From the NCBI RefSeq assembly GCF_002833405.1, contig NZ_CP025135.1, forward strand, positions 1,283,501 to 1,347,500: a stretch of 64,000 bases of DNA. Direction: 5' to 3'. Source of the stretch: Planococcus sp. MB-3u-03. Lineage in GTDB: Bacteria > Bacillota > Bacilli > Bacillales_A > Planococcaceae. Both the position numbers and the translations under genes were made by a program. Under the pieces are notes generated by a model. That model did no database searches, was not told the DNA's origin, and saw only the letters and a list, made by a program, of their open reading frames with translations. Positions 27,366 through 35,357 of the stretch are shown here, piece after piece (positions within the stretch are counted from its first letter, which is position 1; the number at the start of each line of letters is the position of its first letter).

Positions 27366-27968
27366 TTAACGTGAGTAGAACTCAACGATCAATTGTTCGT
27401 TGATTTCAGCAGACAATTCGCTGCGCTCTGGGAGACGGACGAATGTGCCTTCTTTTTTGTCAGCGTCGATTGAAACGTATTCTGGAACGAAGCTGTTTAC
27501 TTCGATCGCTTCGTTCACAACATCAAGGTTGTTGGACTTTTCGCGGAAAGCGATTGTTTGTCCTGGTTTTACAGCGTAAGACGGGATGTCTACGCGTTTG
27601 CCATCAACAAGGATGTGGCCGTGGTTTACCAATTGGCGAGCTTGGCGGCGAGTGCGCGCAAGGCCGAGGCGGTAAACGACGTTGTCAAGGCGTGCTTCAA
27701 GCAAGATCATGAAGTTCTCGCCGTGTTTGCCTTCCATTTTACCAGCTTTGTTGAACAAAGTTTTGAACTGGCGTTCGTTAACTCCGTACATGAAGCGTAG
27801 TTTTTGTTTTTCTTGCAATTGCAAACCGTATTCAGAAACTTTACGGCGTTGGTTAGCACCGTGTTGACCTGGTGCGTAAGGGCGTTTTTCGAGTTCTTTA
27901 CCTGTGCCGCTCAAAGAAATTCCAAGGCGACGTGACAGTTTCCATGCTGGACCTGTATAACGAGACAT
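27366..27968 (-). CDS. rpsD: 30S ribosomal protein S4
   Basis: 200 residues, the standard length. N-terminal [21 protein letters not shown], central [22 protein letters not shown]4 domain (each fragment quoted alone), C-terminal EFYSR. S4 binds the 16S rRNA five-way junction early in 30S assembly and represses its own mRNA in B. subtilis. The ATG at 27968 follows AGAGGAGGAG. A long structured leader and own promoter lie upstream, and its terminator downstream. This clade has the zinc-free form: no Cys cluster is seen in the N-terminus. Confidence 0.98.
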   Translation of the reverse strand: MSRYTGPAWKLSRRLGISLSGTGKELEKRPYAPGQHGANQRRKVSEYGLQLQEKQKLRFMYGVNERQFKTLFNKAGKMEGKHGENFMILLEARLDNVVYRLGLARTRRQARQLVNHGHILVDGKRVDIPSYAVKPGQTIAFREKSNNLDVVNEAIEVNSFVPEYVSIDADKKEGTFVRLPERSELSAEINEQLIVEFYSR

Positions 27969-28174
27969 AGTGAGTCTCCTCCTCTAATTTGGTTTTTAGA
28001 GTAAAATAAAAACCAGATGTATTCATGCTGCAAGCCATTTTGTTTTCATGTACCTTCGCTCAGCAGCCAAGAGTTACGCGATACACCTCTGGGCAGATGA
28101 AAGCATTACGCTTTTCTGCACAAGGAACAAAATGGGCAAACCCGCACATACAACTGCTGCGATTATTTTACACA
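27969..28174 (-). promoter_or_regulatory. rpsD leader, probable S4 autoregulatory RNA
   Basis: About 200-nt untranslated leader. CCATTTTGTT (minus strand, 28135-28126) pairs perfectly with AACAAAATGG (28044-28035), closing about 80 nt that hold a nested GCAGA...TCTGC hairpin and an AGC/GCT helix. A second hairpin (TGGTTTTTA / TAAAAACCA) sits near the ribosome site at about 27990-28015. B. subtilis rpsD has an S4-binding leader; assignment here is by position and pairing. Confidence 0.72.
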
Positions 28175-28180
28175 AAGGCT

Positions 28181-28210
28181 AGTATAACCGATATGAACTA
28201 CGGCAGTCAA
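28181..28210 (-). promoter_or_regulatory. Promoter of rpsD
   Basis: Minus strand TTGACT (28210-28205), 18-base spacer, TATACT (28186-28181); both boxes are one base off consensus. Confidence 0.72.
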
Positions 28211-28224
28211 TGGATAATGGGCAA

Positions 28225-28254
28225 GAAGCGCAGAAATGGCGCTTTCTTTTTTTG
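28225..28254 (+). terminator. Orphan terminator upstream of the methionine lyase gene
   Basis: AAGCGC (28226-28231) / GCGCTT (28239-28244) with a 7-nt loop, then TCTTTTTTT. No plus-strand gene precedes it. Confidence 0.6.
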
Positions 28255-28286
28255 CGTCCTCAGAGTAAAATGGAGATAGTTGTAAA

Positions 28287-28300
28287 TGTAAGCGCTTTCT
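28287..28300 (+). promoter_or_regulatory. Candidate cre site before the methionine lyase gene
   Basis: TGTAAGCGCTTTCT matches TGNAANCGNWWNCA at all but the last base and has a preceding A as in the best cre sites. It lies just downstream of a possible TAAAAT -10 (28266-28271). Confidence 0.65.
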
Positions 28301-28322
28301 ATTTATAGCGAGGGGTGTATGG

Positions 28323-29527
28323 ATGATGAAACAAAAGAAGAAGTTTGAAACGGCCGTAATCCATGAGGGCTATGACAGTTCTGTGCATCATGACAGTTTG
28401 GCTACGCCGCTTTATCAAACGTCTACGTATTCGTTCGCGAATGCAGAACAAGGAGAAGCCCGTTTTGCTGGGGAACAGGACGGAAATATTTATTCGCGCC
28501 TCGGCAATCCGACAGTGCGCGTCTTGGAACAGCGCATGGCGGAAATCGAAGGAGGGGGAGGCGCGCTGGCATTTGGGTCGGGGATGGCTGCCGTCAGTGC
28601 GATCCTTGTCCATTTGACGAAAGCAGGCGACCATGTGCTGTGTTCACGTGGGATTTACGGTTGCACATTCGGCTTATTGGAAATCATGGAAGAAAAGTAC
28701 GGCATTACGCATTCGCTCATTGCGATGACGACACAACAGCAAATTGAGCAGGAGATCCGGCCGGAGACAAAAGTGATCTACGTCGAAACGCCGATCAACC
28801 CGACCATGGAACTGGTCAATTTGCGCGCGGTTGAAGCGGCCGCCAGAAAACATGGCTTGCGGGTGGTGGTCGATAATACCTTCAGTTCGCCGTATTTGCA
28901 AAATCCGCTCGAGTTCGGCGCTGATTTTGTGCTCCATAGCGCGACCAAGTATTTAAACGGCCACGGCGATGTCATCGGCGGGGTACTCGTCGGGGCGGAT
29001 GCGGATGAGATGCAATTGATCCGCATGACCGTCCAAAAAGATTTCGGGGGCATCATGTCGCCATTCGATGCCTGGCTATTGATCCGTGGATTGAAGACTT
29101 TGCATGTGCGGATGGACCGCCATATCGACAATGCGGAAAAGATCGTTTCGTTTCTCCATGGCGAACAGGCGGTCAAGCGCATCTTGTATCCATTTGATGC
29201 GGGGCACCCGCAAATGTCGATTGCCAAAGACCAGATGCGCCGCGGCGGCGGATTGATCTCGTTCGAGCTAGAAGGCGGAAAACAGGCGCAGGAATTTCTG
29301 AATGCCCTGTCGCTCATCAAGATTGCCGTAAGCCTTGGGGATGCCGAAACTTTAATCCAGCATCCGGCAACGATGACCCACGCGGTCGTACCTCCGGAAG
29401 AGCGGAAAGGATGGGCATTAGCGATTCACTTGTGCGCTTGTCGGTCGGGCTTGAGAACGTCGAGGATTTAATGGCCGATCTTGAGCAGGCTTTCGCGCAA
29501 ATCAAATCCAATTTGCAGGAAATCTAA
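28323..29527 (+). CDS. L-methionine gamma-lyase-like PLP enzyme (frame break near the end)
   Basis: Cys/Met metabolism PLP family, 401 residues after one base is restored. SATKYLNGHGD carries the PLP lysine, and IYGCTFG contains the cysteine characteristic of methionine gamma-lyases, which split methionine into methanethiol, 2-oxobutyrate and ammonia. A cystathionine lyase is the alternative. The frame breaks near 29407-29412; one added base continues it as MGISDSLVRLSVGLENVEDL to TAA at 29525-29527. The start is ATG 28323 behind GAGGGGTG. Nearby are free-Met-sulfoxide reductase (converging) and rpsD (divergent). A cre-like site may bring carbon control. Confidence 0.86.
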
Positions 29528-29528
29528 A

Positions 29529-29562
29529 AAAGATCCCGGCAGACAATCTGCCGGGATCTTTC
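29529..29562. terminator. Bidirectional terminator
   Basis: AAAGATCCCGGCAGA (29529-29543) / TCTGCCGGGATCTTT (29547-29561), a perfect 15-bp stem with a 3-nt loop, between converging genes. Confidence 0.93.
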
Positions 29563-29568
29563 ATGCGT

Positions 29569-30048
29569 TTAGATGTGCTTCAATAATGTTTCTGCAAACT
29601 TTTCAAGTCCAATGCGATCTTCTTCCGTAAAACGGGCAAGTTCCGGGCTATCGATGTCGAGCACGCCGTAAGCTTCACCGTCTTTGAATAGTGGGACCAC
29701 GATTTCCGAACGGGAAGCTGCGTCGCAGGCGATATGGCCAGGGAAAGCATGGACATCATCAATGAGCATTGTTTCGTTTTTGTCGATGGCCGTACCGCAT
29801 ACCCCTTTTCCGACCGGGATGCGGACACAAGCCGGCATTCCCTGGAATGGGCCGAGGACAAGCTCGCCCTCTTCCATCAAATAAAATCCGACCCAATTGA
29901 TGCGGTCGAGGAATTGGCCAAGCAATGCGGAAGCGTTCGATAAATTGGCGATGCGGTTCGGCTCGCCTGCAAGCAGGGCGTCCAATTGTTTGTTGAGCAG
30001 ATTGTATTGTTCTTCGCGTGTGCCGCTATAAGTAGATGTAGCAAACAT
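29569..30048 (-). CDS. msrC: Free methionine-(R)-sulfoxide reductase (GAF domain)
   Basis: 159-residue stand-alone GAF-domain enzyme that reduces free Met-(R)-sulfoxide with thioredoxin. The three family cysteines are present: PACVRIPVGKGVCGTA gives two and HIACDAAS the third. NWVGFYLMEEGELVLGPFQG and VLDIDSPELARF are the usual surroundings. B. subtilis name ytsP. Converges on the methionine lyase gene, so two free-methionine enzymes lie side by side but on separate transcripts. Confidence 0.92.
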   Translation of the reverse strand: MFATSTYSGTREEQYNLLNKQLDALLAGEPNRIANLSNASALLGQFLDRINWVGFYLMEEGELVLGPFQGMPACVRIPVGKGVCGTAIDKNETMLIDDVHAFPGHIACDAASRSEIVVPLFKDGEAYGVLDIDSPELARFTEEDRIGLEKFAETLLKHI

Positions 30049-30077
30049 GGAATCATCTCATTTCTAAAAGTTTCTAT

Positions 30078-30878
30078 TTAATAGTGTTCAGTATAAAAGC
30101 GATCTGCGTATTTGTGCAAGCCTTCAGCACTATGGGCATCAGATCCGAAGACGAGCGGGATGCCGAGTTCTCGTGCATAGGCGATATAAGGCTCCGGCGG
30201 ATAGAATTCCAGGCAGCCTGGTTTTGACAGCCCTGCGGAATTGACGTCCAGTTCGTAGCCGTGTTGTTTGATCATTCTGAGGATCTTGCGGATGCGGGCA
30301 TCGTCATCGATCTGTTCCTGATGGACGTGCTGGAATTTATGGCATAAAGTCGGGTGTCCGATGCGTTTCGGTTTATAGGGGCCGAGGTCCGCCAATATGG
30401 AAGCTTCGACCGTATCATAATAGAGATCATAGACGGCCTGCACCGAACCCATGTCTTTCGCAACTTCCATAAACACTTCCGGGCTAAAATCCGAACAGAT
30501 CCAGCGGTCCTGATAGCGCAGGAAATGGACCGACAGAATGGCGTCTTCCAGTTTTGGCCCGGCTTGTTCGAGCAATTGAGCTGTCTGTTTTTCGAAGCCT
30601 TGGATAAAATCCACTTCCAAGCCGCTGCGGATCCGCATGTCCGGAGCTTGCGCTTTCGCATCATCGAGCGCCTCGAAATAAGTGTTCAATTCGCCCAGCT
30701 CCATGCCGCTGTCTTGATCGGGCGTCGTATCTGTAAAGCCGGCAGGCAGAGGGGCATGCTCGGTAAAACTGATATCTGAGAATCCATTTTTTTCCGCTTT
30801 TTCGATATAAGCATGGAACGGGTCGTTTGTTCCGTGGGGGCAGAAGGGGGTGTGGATATGGCCATCGCGTTTATTCAT
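30078..30878 (-). CDS. hisJ: Histidinol-phosphatase (PHP type)
   Basis: 266-residue PHP-domain phosphatase that makes histidinol from histidinol phosphate. Metal ligands: DGHIHTPFC near the start, FTEHAPLP, GLEVDF, LSVHFLR, and the closing VFGSDAHSAEGL. The start is ATG 30878, six bases after GGTGA; an ATG at 30890 is in frame but has no site. As in B. subtilis (ytvP) it is separate from the his operon and divergent from ezrA. Confidence 0.93.
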   Translation of the reverse strand: MNKRDGHIHTPFCPHGTNDPFHAYIEKAEKNGFSDISFTEHAPLPAGFTDTTPDQDSGMELGELNTYFEALDDAKAQAPDMRIRSGLEVDFIQGFEKQTAQLLEQAGPKLEDAILSVHFLRYQDRWICSDFSPEVFMEVAKDMGSVQAVYDLYYDTVEASILADLGPYKPKRIGHPTLCHKFQHVHQEQIDDDARIRKILRMIKQHGYELDVNSAGLSKPGCLEFYPPEPYIAYARELGIPLVFGSDAHSAEGLHKYADRFYTEHY

Positions 30879-31028
30879 AAAGTTCACCATCTTTTCAATT
30901 TGATAAAATTATTCCCTGTTTTCTTCTAATTTGGCAAACAAAAGAGTAGAATACATGTTAAAATAAAAGAATCATTAAACATACTTATGTAACCGGTAAT
31001 GTATTTGGAACAGGGGGCTAAATGACTT

Positions 31029-32723
31029 ATGATGGAGTATATCATCATTGCGGTCATCATTCTATTGGCGCTGCTTATCATCGGCATGGTGTTTCGAAAA
31101 AAACACAATGCGGAAATCGAGCGTCTGGAACAACTGAAACTGCAACTAAAAGAGAAACCAATTATGGAAGAACTTACTAAAGTGAAACAATTAAACTTGA
31201 ATGGCCAGACAGAAGAAATGTTCGAGCGCTGGCGCAATAAATGGGACGAAATCATGGATGTCGATATCCCGAAAATAGACGCAACACTCTATGACGCAGA
31301 AGAATCGATCAAACGTTTTAATTTCCCGAAAGCTTCCAAACTCGAAAAACAAGCCGAAGTGAAAATAGATGATGCCGACCGGCAAATCGCGGTCATTTTC
31401 GCGGAACTGGACGAGTTGATCGGCAGTGAAGAGAAGAACCGCAGCGAAATGGATCTAATCCAGGATAAATACGTTCGCGCCCGCAAAAACTTGCTCGCGC
31501 ATAAGTCTTCGTACGGCGCGGCTGCCGGGCCGCTTGAGAAGCGCTTGGAATCATTTGTCCAACGCTTCGAGGAATACGACCAGTTGACGGAAGAAGGCAA
31601 TTACTTAAGAGCACGGGAGACGGTCATCAATTTGTCGGCTGACAGCGCACAAGCCTTTATGCTGGTAGACGATATCCCGATGATGCTGACGGAAATCGAT
31701 GAGAAGATTCCGCAGGATTTGACTCAACTGCGCCAAGGCAAACAAGAGATGGAAGAGCAGTCGTATTACCTCAACCATCTTGGGTTGACCGAGAAAATCG
31801 AAGAAATCGAGCAAGAGCTGGCTGTCTTGAAAAAACAACTGGAAACTTTAGAAGTAACCGATAGCAAAAACCAAGTCGACGAAATTAAAGACCGGATCGA
31901 CGCCATGTACGACCTGCTTGAAAAAGAAGTGGCGGCAAAACATTATATCGACCAGCATTTGATGGACACAGAGCGCCACCTGCAAGTGGTTGCGCGCGAT
32001 ACCCAGGAACTGGAAGAAGAAAGCCGTTATGTGCAGCACAGCTATAAAATCACGGTCCAAGAAGCGGCAATTCCGAAGACTTGCTTAGAGAAAGTCGAAC
32101 AGCTTGCAAAGCGCTTTGAATTATTGGCGAACCGCTTGGAAGAAGACCAATCCGCCTATTCGAGCCTTCAGGACGAATTGATGCACATCCGTGAAGATTT
32201 GACGATCGTCGATTCCACACAGATGGACTTCACCGATGCATTGAAAAACCTGCGTGTTGAGGAAAACAAAGCCCGTATTCATGTAGAAGAATTGAGGCGC
32301 CGCCTTCAGGAAACGGACCGCATGCTGCATAAAGCGAACATCCCGGGCATTCCGGAAGACATGGATGTCCGCCTCGAGGAAGCAGAAGAGCATTTGTTTG
32401 TTGCGATGCGCGCGCTTCGCGAAGTGCCCCTTAATATGAAGCTAGTCGATAATTACATGGAGCAAGCAGAAACTAGCATTACGGATGTGGAGATCAAAGC
32501 GAAAGAAATGGTCGAAAACGTCTTGCTGGTGGAACGCATTATCCAGTACGGAAACCGTTACCGGAAGACGAATCCACAGCTTCACGCCCATCTTTTGGAA
32601 GCGGAAGAATCGTTCCGCCAAATGCGCTATACGAAAGCGCTCGAAGAAGCGGCGACGGCTGTCGAGAATTTCGAACCCGGTTCGATGAAACGCATTGAAG
32701 TGCTCGTAAAAGATAAGGACTAA
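31029..32723 (+). CDS. ezrA: Septation ring formation regulator EzrA
   Basis: 564 residues, standard size. One N-terminal membrane helix (residues 4-22, YIIIAVIILLALLIIGMVF) places a long cytoplasmic spectrin-like rod of coiled coils that holds FtsZ and limits Z-rings to mid-cell. The C-terminal QNR-like patch is seen as QYGNRYRKTNP. The start is ATG 31029 or 31032; the site AGGGGG is rather far (about 12 bases). Divergent from hisJ and followed by a terminator before the cysteine desulfurase, the order in Bacillus. Confidence 0.95.
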   Translation: MMEYIIIAVIILLALLIIGMVFRKKHNAEIERLEQLKLQLKEKPIMEELTKVKQLNLNGQTEEMFERWRNKWDEIMDVDIPKIDATLYDAEESIKRFNFPKASKLEKQAEVKIDDADRQIAVIFAELDELIGSEEKNRSEMDLIQDKYVRARKNLLAHKSSYGAAAGPLEKRLESFVQRFEEYDQLTEEGNYLRARETVINLSADSAQAFMLVDDIPMMLTEIDEKIPQDLTQLRQGKQEMEEQSYYLNHLGLTEKIEEIEQELAVLKKQLETLEVTDSKNQVDEIKDRIDAMYDLLEKEVAAKHYIDQHLMDTERHLQVVARDTQELEEESRYVQHSYKITVQEAAIPKTCLEKVEQLAKRFELLANRLEEDQSAYSSLQDELMHIREDLTIVDSTQMDFTDALKNLRVEENKARIHVEELRRRLQETDRMLHKANIPGIPEDMDVRLEEAEEHLFVAMRALREVPLNMKLVDNYMEQAETSITDVEIKAKEMVENVLLVERIIQYGNRYRKTNPQLHAHLLEAEESFRQMRYTKALEEAATAVENFEPGSMKRIEVLVKDKD

Positions 32724-32733
32724 GAAAATAACG

Positions 32734-32766
32734 AAACCACCAGCAGATAAGCTGGTGGTTTTCTTT
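32734..32766 (+). terminator. Terminator after ezrA
   Basis: AAACCACCAGC (32734-32744) / GCTGGTGGTTT (32751-32761), 6-nt loop, T-rich tail. Confidence 0.9.
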
Positions 32767-32781
32767 TCGGAGGGATTGCAA

Positions 32782-33894
32782 ATGATTTATTTGGATAATA
32801 GCGCAACGACCGAACCCGACCCGCAAGTGCTCGAAACCTATGTAAAGGCGAGCAGCCGCTATTTCGCGAATCCGGCATCGCTTCATCGCTTGGGAAACCA
32901 AGCGGAAGACTTGCTCGAGTCGGCGCGCAGCCAGATCAAGGGTCTGCTCGGCTATGGGCGAATAATTTTCACATCCGGCGGCACCGAAGCGAATAACCTG
33001 GCGATTCGGGGGGCCGCTCATGCCAATCAAGAAAAAGGCCGGCACATCATCTCGTGCAAAACCGAACCCCCATCGGTTTTGGAACCGTTGAAGCAACTCG
33101 AAAAAGAAGGATTTGAAATCACGTTGCTTTCAGTCGATAGAAAAGGCGCGATCGATCTCGCTGACCTGCAGCAGGCGCTTCGGGTAGATACAATTCTCGT
33201 CAGCCTGATGCAAGTCAATAATGAAATCGGCACGATCCATCCGCTGGCAGACATTCGGCGCATGCTTAACAACCACCGGGCGCTGTTTCATGTTGACGCC
33301 GTGCAAGGCGCCGGTAAACTGCCACTAAGCGAGCAAGAGATGCCCGATTTACTAACCGTCTCTGCACATAAGTTTCATGGGTTGAAGAACAGCGGGGTTT
33401 TGGCCGTCCATAAGGCGGAACTCGAACCAATCTTGTTCGGCGGCGGCCAAGAAGGCGGACTTCGCAGTGGCACGGTCTCGGTTCCGAATGCTGCAGCATT
33501 GGCAAAAGCATTGCGCCTTGCAACACCAAACCCCGATCATCTAGAATGGAATGCGGAATTGCGCAGCTTTTTCGCTGGATACAAAGACATTTACATCGTC
33601 AGCCCATCCGGTGCAGCGCCGCATATCCTGGCTGTGGCGATCGCTGGCATGCGCGGGGAGACTTTAGTCGGTGCCTTGCAGCAAGAAGGCGTCATCGTTT
33701 CCACTTCGAGCGCCTGTTCTTCCAAGAATAGGCAGGCAAGCCACGTCATTGAAGCAATCGGCTTGCCGCGCGAATACCGTGACGGCACAATCCGCATCAG
33801 CTTTGGCGCTATGACCACCCATGAAGACATCAGCGAATTGAAGAAACGTTTCCATAAAGCGCATCAATTGATCAAAGGAGTCGAACAATCATGA
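32782..33894 (+). CDS. nifZ: Cysteine desulfurase (NifZ-type, partner of ThiI)
   Basis: 370-residue class V PLP enzyme passing cysteine sulfur to ThiI for 4-thiouridine. Motifs: YLDNSATTEPD, TSGGTEANNL, VNNEIGTI, the PLP lysine in SAHKFHG, and the persulfide cysteine in SSACSSK with the long flexible loop. Odd: the conserved PLP-stacking His (usual TEHPSV) reads as Pro here (TEPPSV, CCC at 33067-33069). The ATG at 32782 follows CGGAGGG. It overlaps thiI by four bases. Confidence 0.92.
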   Translation: MIYLDNSATTEPDPQVLETYVKASSRYFANPASLHRLGNQAEDLLESARSQIKGLLGYGRIIFTSGGTEANNLAIRGAAHANQEKGRHIISCKTEPPSVLEPLKQLEKEGFEITLLSVDRKGAIDLADLQQALRVDTILVSLMQVNNEIGTIHPLADIRRMLNNHRALFHVDAVQGAGKLPLSEQEMPDLLTVSAHKFHGLKNSGVLAVHKAELEPILFGGGQEGGLRSGTVSVPNAAALAKALRLATPNPDHLEWNAELRSFFAGYKDIYIVSPSGAAPHILAVAIAGMRGETLVGALQQEGVIVSTSSACSSKNRQASHVIEAIGLPREYRDGTIRISFGAMTTHEDISELKKRFHKAHQLIKGVEQS

Positions 33895-35093
33895 AAACCA
33901 ATCAAATACTTATCCGCTACGGCGAGCTGTCGACAAAAGGCCGCAACCGGAAAGCGTTCATCTCACGGCTCCGCAATAATATACAGACTTTGTTCGCAGG
34001 CACGCCGACATTGCGCATCAAAGCAGAACGCGACCGGATGTTCTTATTCTGCGACGATGAACAAGGCATGGAAGATATTTTGTCTCGCTTGCCTTACGTA
34101 TTCGGCATCCAGTCATTCAGCCCTGTGACACAGACTAGCCTAGAATTGGATGAGATGAAGCATACCGCTTTGTCGATTGTCAGTAAGATGGACACTGCGG
34201 ACAAGAGCTTTAAAGTTTCCGTCAAAAGGCCGAATAAGGAATTTCCCTACGAAAAGCCGGAGATCATGCGCACGATCGGGGGTTATGTACTCGGCAATAC
34301 GCCCGAACTGACAGTCGCGATGAAAAATCCGGACATCGATTTGAATGTCGAAATCCGCCAAGACGCCGCTTATATGATGGCTGAAACGATCCAAGGCGCA
34401 GCCGGCTTGCCAATCGGCGCAGGCGGCAGGGCGCTATTGATGCTGTCAGGCGGCATTGACAGCCCCGTTGCCGGCTATCATATGCTGAAGCGCGGGGTAA
34501 GGCTTGAACTGATCCATTTCTTCAGCCCGCCGTTTACGACAGAACGCGCAAAAGAGAAAGTGCTCGATCTCGCGGAGAAATTGAGCGGCTTCGGATCCCC
34601 TGTCACTTTGCATATCATCCCGTTCACCGAAATCCAGCAGGAAGTCCATAAACAGGTGCCGGATAATATCACGATGACGTCCACGCGGCGCATGATGATG
34701 CGCATAGCGGATGCCGTGCGCGCAAAAACGGACGCCAAAGCAATCATCACCGGTGAAAGCCTCGGCCAAGTCGCCAGCCAGACGCTTGAAAGCCTTCAGG
34801 CGATCAACGCCGTGACGACGACGCCGATTTTGCGCCCCTTGATCGCACAGGACAAACTCGAAATCATCGAAACGGCACAAGCGATCGGCACATACGATAT
34901 TTCCATCCGGCCATATGAGGATTGCTGCACGATCTTCACGCCAGCCAACCCGAAAACGAAACCGAAAACGGATAAAGTAGAGCATTATGAAAGCTTTGTC
35001 TCGTTCGACGAAATGATCGAACAAGCGGTAGCAGAACGCGAGATCATCGAATTCCCGAGAAAGAAACAACAGCGCTTCGAAGACTTGCTGTAA
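33891..35093 (+). CDS. thiI: tRNA sulfurtransferase ThiI
   Basis: 400 residues, a two-part ThiI with NFLD/THUMP (about 1-165) and PP-loop ATPase (SGGIDSPVAGYHMLKRG, about residue 183) but no rhodanese domain, as in Bacillus. It activates U8 of tRNA with ATP and inserts sulfur delivered by the desulfurase upstream, making s4U. EDCCTIFTPANPKTKP near the end matches the family. It starts at the ATGA overlap with nifZ and ends at a strong terminator. Confidence 0.97.
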   Translation: MKTNQILIRYGELSTKGRNRKAFISRLRNNIQTLFAGTPTLRIKAERDRMFLFCDDEQGMEDILSRLPYVFGIQSFSPVTQTSLELDEMKHTALSIVSKMDTADKSFKVSVKRPNKEFPYEKPEIMRTIGGYVLGNTPELTVAMKNPDIDLNVEIRQDAAYMMAETIQGAAGLPIGAGGRALLMLSGGIDSPVAGYHMLKRGVRLELIHFFSPPFTTERAKEKVLDLAEKLSGFGSPVTLHIIPFTEIQQEVHKQVPDNITMTSTRRMMMRIADAVRAKTDAKAIITGESLGQVASQTLESLQAINAVTTTPILRPLIAQDKLEIIETAQAIGTYDISIRPYEDCCTIFTPANPKTKPKTDKVEHYESFVSFDEMIEQAVAEREIIEFPRKKQQRFEDLL

Positions 35094-35107
35094 TCCGATT
35101 TAGCAGA

Positions 35108-35150
35108 AAAGCCCGGCTAAGAACAAGCATCCTGTTCTTGGCCGGGCTTT
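35108..35150 (+). terminator. Terminator of nifZ-thiI
   Basis: AAAGCCCGGC then TAAGAACA (35108-35125) pair with TGTTCTTG then GCCGGGCTTT (35133-35150), about 18 pairs. Confidence 0.92.
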
Positions 35151-35287
35151 GTTATGAGAAGAATTCGTTATTCTATTAGAACAATCGCACGAAATATTGA
35201 TATTGGTTTTAGAAGGAAATCAATGGAGTCAAAAAATTAAGGAGAAAATCAATCGAATTGGAGCTCGCTTTATTTTAAATAATTATT

Positions 35288-35315
35288 TTGAATAATTAAA
35301 TATTCATTGTATAAT
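35288..35315 (+). promoter_or_regulatory. Promoter in an AT-rich stretch before the acyl-CoA synthetase gene
   Basis: TTGAAT (35288-35293), 16-base spacer, TATAAT (35310-35315). The 35155-35350 stretch is far richer in A+T than the rest and could act as an UP element. No gene is seen in it. Confidence 0.65.
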
Positions 35316-35357
35316 AATATAAGAATAATATTAGTTCATTGGCAAAGGGAGATTGGA

